A program made the position numbers and the translations under genes. Positions 1 through 5,979 of a stretch of 7,823 bases of DNA are shown in pieces (the first letter of the stretch is position 1; each line of letters begins with the position of its first letter). Source of the DNA: Alphaproteobacteria bacterium. Lineage in GTDB: Bacteria > Pseudomonadota > Alphaproteobacteria > Rs-D84. Below the pieces are notes generated by a model. That model was not told the origin of the DNA, did not search any database, and saw only the letters and a program-made list of their open reading frames with translations. The DNA is taken from assembly GCA_017936185.1 (NCBI GenBank), contig JAGBGA010000039.1, positions 1 to 7,823 on the forward strand. The letters are read 5' to 3'.

Positions 1-207
1 GGTAAATACGCCGAAGAAGCAAAAATTTCAATGCGCAATATTCGCCAAGATGCAATGGGTAAAATTAAACGCGCCGTTACCGATAAAGAAATTTCAGAAG
101 ACGATCAACGTAAATTTGAAGACGATATTCAAAAGGTCTTTGATAAACGTGGCACAGAAGTTGATGCATTGGCAAAAGAAAAAGAAGCCGACATTATGTC
201 TGTTTAA
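1..207 (+). CDS. frr: Ribosome recycling factor, C-terminal part (5' end outside window)
   Basis: The last 68 residues of ribosome recycling factor, which with EF-G splits the post-termination ribosome in the cytoplasm. The visible part is the end of the long three-helix bundle of domain I. It contains the family-typical stretch MRNIRQDAMGKIKR (residues 11-24 of the visible part), followed by DKEISEDDQRKFEDDIQK, and ends in a Lys/Glu-rich helix with final residues ADIMSV before TAA. E. coli RRF has the closely similar '[20 protein letters not shown]' near its end, so identity is secure. The start lies upstream. It is followed after 38 bases by uppS, as in most proteobacteria (tsf-pyrH-frr-uppS order), and no terminator hairpin is visible between them. 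Confidence 0.95.
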   Translation, partial: GKYAEEAKISMRNIRQDAMGKIKRAVTDKEISEDDQRKFEDDIQKVFDKRGTEVDALAKEKEADIMSV

Positions 208-245
208 TCAATTTGTTTTACAATAAAAAAATTCGGATACTGAAC

Positions 246-1001
246 ATGTTCAAATTATTCAAAAAACAAGATAAACAAACAATCGAAAATGCAAAGGTGC
301 CACAACACATCGCATTCATTTGTGATGGAAATCGCCGTTGGGCCGAAATGCGCGGAATGCCACCGTTGATGGGACACAAGGCCGGAATTTCAAACTTTGA
401 AAACTTGGTCGATTGGTTCGTTGCACGTGGCGTTTCAACAATTACATTTTTTTGCTTTTCAACCGAAAATTGGAACCGTTCCCAAGAAGAAATCGATTTC
501 TTGATGGATTTGTTCTTTACGGAATTAACAAAAAATATGGAACACGCGTTGGAAAAGAACCTGCGGTGTCGGGTTATCGGTTCGCGCGACAGATTGCCAG
601 AAAAATTGGCAAAACTGTGTGATGAATTGGAAGAAAAAACCGCCGAAAACACCGGTGGTACCGTTGCGTTTGCGGTGAACTATGGCGGACAACAAGAAAT
701 TATTGACGCGGTAAATGCGGCAATTCGTGACGGGGAACCTGTAACACGCGAAACGTTTGAAACGTATCTTGATACGGGGGATTTGTTGCCAATCGATTTG
801 ATGGTGCGAACAAGTAACGAAAACCGTATTTCAAACTTTTTGCTGTGGAAGTTGGCATATGCAGAATTGCTGTTCGTGCCAGAACATTGGCCAGATTTGG
901 TAAAAGATGAAAAAATGTGGCAAAAGGTCTTGGACGAATTTGCAAAAAGAAATCGCAGATTTGGTGGCGGGAAAAAGGCGAACTATCTGGGAAAAAAATA
1001 A
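246..1001 (+). CDS. uppS: Undecaprenyl diphosphate synthase (cis-prenyltransferase)
   Basis: Condenses farnesyl diphosphate with eight isopentenyl diphosphates to make C55-PP, the lipid carrier for peptidoglycan and O-antigen precursors. It is a cytoplasmic, membrane-associated enzyme. With the ATG at 246 it is 251 aa, the normal family length (E. coli 253). The catalytic Asp is D27 in HIAFICDGNRRWAEMRG (21-37), followed by GHKAG (43-47), FSTENWNR (71-78), NYGG (145-148), the IPP-phosphate-binding segment RTSNENRISNFLLW (188-201), the metal-ligand Glu E207 in AYAELLF, and the family ending RNRRFGG. Two motif deviations are visible: DGNRRWA where bacterial enzymes usually have DGNGRWA, and RTSNE where RTGGE is usual. 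An in-frame TTG at 213 would add 11 residues but has no ribosome binding site and is not needed by homology; the site before 246 is also weak. The 3' end is 13 bases before the cdsA start. Confidence 0.95.
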   Translation: MFKLFKKQDKQTIENAKVPQHIAFICDGNRRWAEMRGMPPLMGHKAGISNFENLVDWFVARGVSTITFFCFSTENWNRSQEEIDFLMDLFFTELTKNMEHALEKNLRCRVIGSRDRLPEKLAKLCDELEEKTAENTGGTVAFAVNYGGQQEIIDAVNAAIRDGEPVTRETFETYLDTGDLLPIDLMVRTSNENRISNFLLWKLAYAELLFVPEHWPDLVKDEKMWQKVLDEFAKRNRRFGGGKKANYLGKK

Positions 1002-1003
1002 AA

Positions 1004-1008
1004 AAGGA
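1004..1008 (+). promoter_or_regulatory. Ribosome binding site deciding the GTG start of cdsA
   Basis: AAGGA lies 6 bases before the GTG at 1015, just after the uppS stop codon (999-1001). This supports the GTG over an in-frame ATG at 907, which lies inside uppS and would add a 36-residue hydrophilic extension unlike any CdsA N-terminus. Confidence 0.7.
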
Positions 1009-1014
1009 CAAATT

Positions 1015-1659
1015 GTGTCAAATACAAAACAAAGAATTATCGTTGGGGCGATTATGGCACTGGTTGCGGGGTTGGCCGCGTTGGGACAATATTTTGGAAT
1101 TCCGGCGGTCAGATACCTTGGGATTGCAGTTGTTATTGCGATGATTGTGGAATATGTGATGTGCATCAGACGGGCCGAACGCGCAACGGTAAAACAAAAC
1201 TGGATTATGTTGTCTGGGTTTGGCGCGTGGCTGATTCTTATGCTGGCGGCGATAAACGTTGTTGGGGCGCGACCATGGATTGTCTTGTTAATGTTGGTAA
1301 TAATTTGTGCCGCAGATATTGGTGCGTGGTTCTTTGGTCGGTTAATTGGGGGTGACAAAATGTGGGAACGCATGTCATCGGGCAAGACTTGGTCGGGCCA
1401 AATTGCCGGTATCGCGTGCGGAATGTTTGCGTCTGTGATGTACGGTTTGTTGGGGGCGGATACGTTCTTGCCACAATTGATGTGGATTGGGATAAGCGTT
1501 GCCTTGTTGTCACAATATGGCGACTTGACCGCCAGTTGGGTTAAACGAAAACTGGGGATAAAGGACTTTGGAACAATACTGCCGGGGCATGGCGGTATGC
1601 TGGACCGATTTGATGGGTGGATTTACGTGTTGCCAATTATTTGGTTGGTAATGATGTAG
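1015..1659 (+). CDS. cdsA: Phosphatidate cytidylyltransferase (CDP-diacylglycerol synthase)
   Basis: Converts phosphatidic acid and CTP to CDP-diacylglycerol, the precursor of phosphatidylglycerol, cardiolipin and phosphatidylethanolamine; a polytopic inner-membrane enzyme. From the GTG start it is 214 aa, with roughly seven hydrophobic segments beginning at residue 8. The C-terminal CDS signature is complete: S174-W-V-K-R, K183-D-x-G, then LPGHGGMLDRFD at 189-200, with the H-G-G-x-x-D-R-x-D metal/CTP-binding residues intact. An upstream conserved block, DIGAWFFGRLIGG (101-113) followed by SSGKTWSG (121-128), matches the 'DTGAYxxGR...SPxKTxEG' region of the family. It is shorter than E. coli CdsA (285 aa), apparently from loss of N-terminal membrane segments, and the usual GDLxES before the signature reads GDLTAS (169-174), so the Glu is replaced by Ala. 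A gap of 37 bases separates it from rseP. Confidence 0.93.
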   Translation: MSNTKQRIIVGAIMALVAGLAALGQYFGIPAVRYLGIAVVIAMIVEYVMCIRRAERATVKQNWIMLSGFGAWLILMLAAINVVGARPWIVLLMLVIICAADIGAWFFGRLIGGDKMWERMSSGKTWSGQIAGIACGMFASVMYGLLGADTFLPQLMWIGISVALLSQYGDLTASWVKRKLGIKDFGTILPGHGGMLDRFDGWIYVLPIIWLVMM

Positions 1660-1665
1660 GACACA

Positions 1666-1683
1666 ATGAATTTGATAAGGTAA
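1666..1683 (+). other. Possible five-codon leader ORF before rseP
   Basis: ATG-AAT-TTG-ATA-AGG-TAA encodes MNLIR. An AGGA at 1658-1661 (overlapping the cdsA stop region) lies 4 bases before it, and its TAA overlaps the AAAGGA ribosome binding site of rseP at 1682-1687. It could couple rseP translation to terminating ribosomes, or be a chance short frame. Nothing beyond position supports function. Confidence 0.15.
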
Positions 1684-1696
1684 AGGACGGAATGGT

Positions 1697-2764
1697 ATGC
1701 ATATTTTATTGACAATTGTTGCGTTGTTGATTGTTCTTGGGATTGTGGTGTTTGTGCATGAACTTGGGCACTTTTTGGCGGCACGATGGGCCGGGGTGCG
1801 CGTGGATACGTTTTCAATTGGTTTTGGACCGGCAATTGTAAAATGGCACGATAAACGCGGAACTGTATGGAAGATTGCATGCCTGCCGTTGGGGGGGTAT
1901 GTTTCAATATACGGTCAAGAAGATATGTTTAACCGCAAGAAATATGCGGATTTATCACCAGAAAAAAAGAAAGGACATTATCTTTCTGCGCCCGCATGGA
2001 AGCAGTTTATTATAATCGCCGCCGGGGTGTTTATGAACTTTGTGTTGGCGTGGGTAATTTATACGTCTTTGTTTATGTTTCAACCAAGTTTGGTGGGTAA
2101 TTCACAATTGCCGGTCGTTGGGCAGGTTATTCAAGAATCGCCTGCATTTAACGCAGGAATCAAACCTGGCGATACAATCGTCAGAATTGATGATGAAAAG
2201 ATATCAAATTGGGGGGAATTAATACTTGCCAAAGAATTGGCCGCAAATCGTGATGCAGATGTGTTAATTGTGCGCGAAGACAAGTTAGTAAAAGTAACCT
2301 TGGCACCAGCAGAAAGATGGGGAATGGTTGCCGATGGCGCACGCCGCGCCGCACCGGCGAAACAAGGACTGGGGCGGGCAATGTATTCGGGCGCACGCAA
2401 GACGTATTATGAATCAAAAACGTTGCTAATCGTGCTAAAGCAAATTGTGACTGGGGAACGTTCTTCGAAACAATTGGGGTCGTTTATCACAATTGCAGAA
2501 TATTCAGGCAAAGCAATGTTGGCCGGGTTCTTTACGTTGTTGTCACTGATTGCGTTGCTGTCTGTGAATTTGGGGGTTTTAAATTTACTTCCTTTGCCGG
2601 TGTTGGATGGGGGATATTTGTTAATTCTTGTTATCGAAGCCATAACGCGGCGCAAATTACAGGGACGTGCAATGGAAATCGCAATTATGATTGGTTGGGT
2701 TTTGATTCTTGGTTTATTTGTGTTAACAATGTGGAATGATTTGGCACGTGTATTTGGGTTGTAA
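1697..2764 (+). CDS. rseP: RseP-family intramembrane zinc metalloprotease (site-2 protease)
   Basis: Inner-membrane protease that cuts transmembrane segments of anti-sigma factors or signal-peptide remnants during envelope-stress signalling. At 355 aa it starts directly with the first membrane helix holding the zinc motif HELGH (residues 21-25, E22 catalytic). The first cytoplasmic-side motif GFGPAI (42-47) and CLPLGGYVSIYG (62-73) follow, then the second helix with the G-x-x-x-N motif AAGVFMNFVLAW (108-119). A single PDZ domain spans about 138-203 and includes AGIKPGDTI. The C-terminal membrane region has NLLPLPVLDGG (296-306) with the third metal ligand D304. Only one PDZ domain is present, versus two in E. 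coli RseP (450 aa), which fits the shorter alphaproteobacterial/MmpA-like form. LDGGH is changed to LDGGY here. AAAGGA at 1682-1687, 9 bases before the ATG, supports the start. bamA begins two bases after the stop, so the two are surely cotranscribed. Confidence 0.95.
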   Translation: MHILLTIVALLIVLGIVVFVHELGHFLAARWAGVRVDTFSIGFGPAIVKWHDKRGTVWKIACLPLGGYVSIYGQEDMFNRKKYADLSPEKKKGHYLSAPAWKQFIIIAAGVFMNFVLAWVIYTSLFMFQPSLVGNSQLPVVGQVIQESPAFNAGIKPGDTIVRIDDEKISNWGELILAKELAANRDADVLIVREDKLVKVTLAPAERWGMVADGARRAAPAKQGLGRAMYSGARKTYYESKTLLIVLKQIVTGERSSKQLGSFITIAEYSGKAMLAGFFTLLSLIALLSVNLGVLNLLPLPVLDGGYLLILVIEAITRRKLQGRAMEIAIMIGWVLILGLFVLTMWNDLARVFGL

Positions 2765-2766
2765 AA

Positions 2767-5040
2767 ATGAAAAAAATATCTGTTGTTTCTTTGTTAATGG
2801 CGATTGTTGCAACGCATGCAGACGCAGCGACAGTGTCGCGAATTGATGTAACCGGTAATCAACGCATGGATGCGGAATCTGTGCGAATTCTTGCCGATGT
2901 AAAAGTTGGCGATAATGTTGGCGACGCAAAATCAAATGCAATTGCAAAAAAATTACAGGAAAGTGGATACTTTTCAAAAATAAGTGTCCGTATGTCTGGG
3001 AATGTCTTGAAGATAGATGTTGCCGAAGCGCCAATCATCAACATGGTTACTGTTGAAGGAAACGATGAAGTCGCAACAGATGATTTAAAAAAAGAAATCA
3101 AAACCAAAGAACGTTCATCTTATGATGCGGCAACAATCGGGGCCGATGTTCAAAGAATGTTGACAATATATCAGCGCAAGGGATTCTTTGGAACAAAAAT
3201 TGAACCACAAAAAATTGAACTTGATGATAATCGTGTAAATGTTGTCTATGAAATCACCGAAGGACATCCAACATGGATTACAAGTTTGGATTTCAAAGGA
3301 AATAAAAAGTTCAGTGACCGTACTTTGCGGGGCGAAATTTTATCGCGTGAACATGCGTGGTGGCGGTTTATGACGCAATTTGACACGTTCGACGAAGACA
3401 GGATTCAATATGACGGACAAATGTTGCGACAGTTTTATCTTCGTAACGGATACGTCGATATGGCCGTAAAAGATATTAACGGACAGTTTACCCCAGATCG
3501 TGAATACTATTCGGCGGTATTTACAATCGATGAAGGTAAACAATATGACTTTGGCAATTTAACAATCGACAATCCATTCCCAGATGTGCCAACGCAAGAA
3601 TTGAAAGACGTTATCGTTATGAAGCAAGGTGATACGTATAACGTAGATAAAGTCGATGAAACAATGTCTGCAATTCGAAGCGCCGTCGCAGATTATGGAT
3701 ATGCATTTATAAACGTCGAACCAATACCAACAAAAAATGACGAAAAACAAACAATTGATTTGGTCTTTAAAATTCAAAAAACAAATCGCATTTATTTGAA
3801 TTCGATTAACATATTGGGAAATGTTCGGACGTTTGATTCGGTGATTGAACAATTAATCCCAATGCGCGCCGGCGACCCATTTTCACTTCAGACAATTGAA
3901 GAAGGTCGACAAAAGTTAATGCGAACACGATACTTTAAAGATGTACAAATGGTGCCAACACGTGTCGCAGATTCAAACATGATGAATCTTGATATCAAGG
4001 TTGAAGAACAACCCACAGGTGAATTGTCGGGGGGATTTGGTTGGTCAAACATCAACGGATTTATGGTTGATGCCGGAATTACAGAAAACAACTTTATGGG
4101 ACGTGGCCAGGTTGTACAACTTCGCGGGTCAATTGCAGAATACCAAAAGCAAGCATTGTTCAGCTTTACAGAACCGTATTTGTTTGGGCGCCAATTGTCG
4201 GGCGGATTTGATGTATCGTATACAATGTATGATTATTCCAGTTTGGGAAGCTTTGGATACGACCGCGATTCTTTGGTATTGGCCGGACGTATGGGATGGC
4301 GATTGACCGACCATTGGTCACAAACAGTAAGATTGTCCGCGTCGTTCGACCAAAATTATGATATTCAAGCAGATGACGGTTGGCAAAAAGCAAACCTTTA
4401 TACGTTGGGGACAAATTTCAGATATCATAACCTTGATTCAAATTTTGCACAAAATACCCATACCGGTGTTGTCGCAAATATCGGCATCGCGTATACAGGT
4501 TTTGGCGGAACAGAATCATTTATGCGATACAGCGCAGATATTATTGGTATGGTAAACTTTTGGGATGACAGATGGCAATTGCGTTCGTCACTTGACCTGG
4601 GGTATATTCAGCCGTTGGATGGCGATTATATATCGCGTGTGTATCGTTATTTCTTGGGTGGTGAAAGTCTGCGCGGGTTTGATGTTGCGGGTGTTGGTTC
4701 GCGCCTTTGGTACAGTTCGACGTATGCACTTGGGGGGCTTTGGAAAGTTAATGGTTCGACCCAATTGAATTTCCCAATATTTATCCCAGACGAATATCAA
4801 ATCAAAGGATTTGTGTTCTTTGATTATGGTGTACTTGGCAAACCACCAGAAAAAGAATACAAAGACCCATTCTATGGCCAGGAAAACTTTATAGACGACG
4901 ATTGGCGTACGTCAGTTGGTGTGGGTATTTATTGGAATACACCAATGGGACCAATGAATTTCAGTTGGGGATGGCCGTTGAAAGTAAATAAATATGACCG
5001 CGAACAAAGATTCTTGCTGTCGTTCGAAACACAGTTTTAA
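2767..5040 (+). CDS. bamA: Outer-membrane protein assembly factor BamA
   Basis: Essential core of the BAM complex that folds and inserts beta-barrel proteins into the outer membrane. The 757-aa product has a Sec signal peptide (KK, hydrophobic core at 5-15, AxA site ADA at 18-20, so mature from about residue 21). Five POTRA domains follow, at roughly 22-89, 90-167, 168-258, 259-339 and 340-416; the recurring 'V-x-G-N' starts are visible (for example VTGN at 28-31, VEGN at 96-99, FKGN at 176-179, ILGN at 349-352). The 16-strand barrel runs from about 419 (GELSGGFGWS) to the C-terminal Phe of FETQF, the usual beta-signal ending. The conserved loop-6 motif appears as LRGF at 635-638 (R636), equivalent to VRGF/Y in other BamA proteins. 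Length and layout are normal. There is no obvious ribosome binding site before 2767 beyond coupling with rseP. Confidence 0.97.
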   Translation: MKKISVVSLLMAIVATHADAATVSRIDVTGNQRMDAESVRILADVKVGDNVGDAKSNAIAKKLQESGYFSKISVRMSGNVLKIDVAEAPIINMVTVEGNDEVATDDLKKEIKTKERSSYDAATIGADVQRMLTIYQRKGFFGTKIEPQKIELDDNRVNVVYEITEGHPTWITSLDFKGNKKFSDRTLRGEILSREHAWWRFMTQFDTFDEDRIQYDGQMLRQFYLRNGYVDMAVKDINGQFTPDREYYSAVFTIDEGKQYDFGNLTIDNPFPDVPTQELKDVIVMKQGDTYNVDKVDETMSAIRSAVADYGYAFINVEPIPTKNDEKQTIDLVFKIQKTNRIYLNSINILGNVRTFDSVIEQLIPMRAGDPFSLQTIEEGRQKLMRTRYFKDVQMVPTRVADSNMMNLDIKVEEQPTGELSGGFGWSNINGFMVDAGITENNFMGRGQVVQLRGSIAEYQKQALFSFTEPYLFGRQLSGGFDVSYTMYDYSSLGSFGYDRDSLVLAGRMGWRLTDHWSQTVRLSASFDQNYDIQADDGWQKANLYTLGTNFRYHNLDSNFAQNTHTGVVANIGIAYTGFGGTESFMRYSADIIGMVNFWDDRWQLRSSLDLGYIQPLDGDYISRVYRYFLGGESLRGFDVAGVGSRLWYSSTYALGGLWKVNGSTQLNFPIFIPDEYQIKGFVFFDYGVLGKPPEKEYKDPFYGQENFIDDDWRTSVGVGIYWNTPMGPMNFSWGWPLKVNKYDREQRFLLSFETQF

Positions 5041-5042
5041 TC

Positions 5043-5072
5043 TTGACGTGCGTTGTGAATTTTTCTTATAAT
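5043..5072 (+). promoter_or_regulatory. Sigma70-type promoter for the lipoprotein/VirB8-like operon
   Basis: The -35 element is TTGACG (5043-5048) and the -10 is a perfect TATAAT (5067-5072), separated by 18 bases. The -35 begins three bases after the bamA stop codon. Transcription would start near 5079, giving a leader of only about 16 bases before the GTG at 5095. No rho-independent hairpin is visible between the bamA stop and this promoter, so read-through from the bamA operon is likely to add to expression. Confidence 0.75.
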
Positions 5073-5080
5073 TCAAAAAA

Positions 5081-5088
5081 GGAAGGAG
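5081..5088 (+). promoter_or_regulatory. Strong ribosome binding site for the 48-aa lipoprotein
   Basis: GGAAGGAG lies 6 bases before the GTG at 5095. This near-ideal Shine-Dalgarno is the main reason to accept such a short GTG-started gene as real. Confidence 0.75.
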
Positions 5089-5094
5089 TTTACA

Positions 5095-5241
5095 GTGAAA
5101 AAATTATTTATGGGATTGTTTGTTGCACTGTGCCTGGCCGGGTGTGGTCAAGTTTATGACCGCGAACCTGTGGGTGTTGGGTACGATAATAACGAATTAA
5201 AACTTAGCCCATGCGCATGCATCATGGTGTATCAAGCATAA
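5095..5241 (+). CDS. Small lipoprotein (48 aa), possible VirB7-like
   Basis: A GTG-started small gene, easily missed by gene callers. The product has a lipoprotein signal peptide: two lysines at 2-3, a hydrophobic stretch 4-15, and lipobox L14-A15-G16-C17, so the mature lipoprotein is only about 32 residues starting at C17. The residue after the Cys is Gly (not Asp), and the Lol avoidance rule suggests the outer membrane. Near the C-terminus is a Cys-Ala-Cys pair (C40, C42) that could form disulfides in the periplasm. It has its own near-consensus promoter and strong ribosome binding site and is the first gene of the run that continues with two VirB8-like proteins. VirB7 of type IV secretion systems is also a tiny lipoprotein with an extra Cys that links to VirB9; the resemblance is in size, lipobox and neighbourhood, not demonstrable homology. 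An entericidin-like or unrelated small lipoprotein is the alternative. Confidence 0.8.
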   Translation: MKKLFMGLFVALCLAGCGQVYDREPVGVGYDNNELKLSPCACIMVYQA

Positions 5242-5254
5242 TAACAAAATCTTT

Positions 5255-5260
5255 GGAGGG
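5255..5260 (+). promoter_or_regulatory. Ribosome binding site deciding the GTG start of the first VirB8-like gene
   Basis: GGAGGG lies 8 bases before the GTG at 5269. It identifies this GTG as the start, giving a short cytoplasmic tail before the membrane segment. Confidence 0.7.
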
Positions 5261-5268
5261 ATTTTTAG

Positions 5269-5979
5269 GTGGACTTTCCAAACGGATTTAATACACCAAC
5301 CTTTCCGGCGGGACCACGCGTGGCGTTGTCGCGCGTTGTTGCAATTGGAATAATGGTGGTGTTTTTATTAATCGTTGTGGTGTGCGGAATGTTGTTGTGG
5401 GCACAACGTTCAGCCCAAGTTCATCCGTTCTTGGTTTCTGTTAATAATATCACCGGACAATGGCAAATTGTTGGGCATCATCATGACAATGTCGTTAATA
5501 TGTCGGCGGAACGCGCATTAAAGGAATCGGTGATTGGAAAATTCTTGCAAAGTTGGTTCTTGGTTTCTTTGGATGAAAAATATAACGAAAACACCTGGGC
5601 GTCGTGCAACCGCGATGCAGACTGTATCATTACCCAAAGTTCTTTGTCGGATATAGACAGTAATAAATGCGCGCTTTATTGTGTATCAGGGGATGAGCTG
5701 TATACCGACTTTAAACAAAAAATTGCGCCAAAATACCAAGAATTGGCGCAAAATGGAATTACGTGGTATATAGATATGCCATCACTGCAGATAACACCAA
5801 TTGAATCGGGTGAAAAAGCCGATGATTTGTGGCAGGTGCGTGTAAAAATAATTAATACCAATATAGTTAATCCGACAATTGATGTCTTGGGGTATGTAAA
5901 AATTGGACAAAATGCCGATGTGTTTCCAAATACAATGGGGTACTTTGTTTCGGAATTTAACGCGTATAAGATGAACTGA
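5269..5979 (+). CDS. Single-pass inner-membrane protein, VirB8/DotI-like candidate
   Basis: A 236-aa bitopic protein: short Pro-rich cytoplasmic tail (1-20), one membrane helix (about 22-45), and a periplasmic domain of about 190 residues. Right after the membrane helix comes HPFLVSVNNITGQWQIV (52-68), which resembles the first strand of the VirB8 periplasmic domain ('pYvVrVD..TG.v.vv'). This is followed by a helical stretch ALKESVIGKFLQSWF (83-97), a Cys-containing insert (C113, C119, C134, C138), a helix (144-161) and a strand-rich C-terminal half. This order fits the NTF2-like fold of VirB8 and DotI/IcmL, inner-membrane scaffold proteins of type IV secretion systems. The similarity is weak and judged by eye. 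It starts 27 bases after the lipoprotein stop and overlaps the next gene by one base (TGATG), implying translational coupling. Existence of the gene is near certain; the family assignment is tentative. Confidence 0.9.
   Translation: MDFPNGFNTPTFPAGPRVALSRVVAIGIMVVFLLIVVVCGMLLWAQRSAQVHPFLVSVNNITGQWQIVGHHHDNVVNMSAERALKESVIGKFLQSWFLVSLDEKYNENTWASCNRDADCIITQSSLSDIDSNKCALYCVSGDELYTDFKQKIAPKYQELAQNGITWYIDMPSLQITPIESGEKADDLWQVRVKIINTNIVNPTIDVLGYVKIGQNADVFPNTMGYFVSEFNAYKMN

Noticed and set aside
219..224. TACAAT as a -10 element for uppS
   Set aside because: No -35-like hexamer at 16-19 bases upstream, and uppS is expected to be read from the frr operon.
213..245. TTG start giving an 11-residue longer UppS
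   Set aside because: No ribosome binding site upstream, and the extension is not needed: the ATG at 246 puts the catalytic Asp at residue 27, matching E. coli D26.
907..1014. ATG inside uppS as the cdsA start
   Set aside because: Would add 36 hydrophilic residues and overlap uppS by 95 bases. The GTG at 1015 has an AAGGA at ideal spacing and begins the first membrane segment.
5041..5066. Terminator after bamA
   Set aside because: A short T-run is present (5060-5064) but no GC-rich hairpin precedes it, and the stretch is used by the promoter.
5209..5227. CCATG...CATGG inverted repeat with internal ATGCGCAT and GCATGC palindromes
   Set aside because: Only a 5-bp stem with a 9-base loop, lying inside the lipoprotein coding sequence and lacking a T-tract. 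Similar GCATGCAT words occur in yraN by codon use, so it is neither a terminator nor a clear operator.
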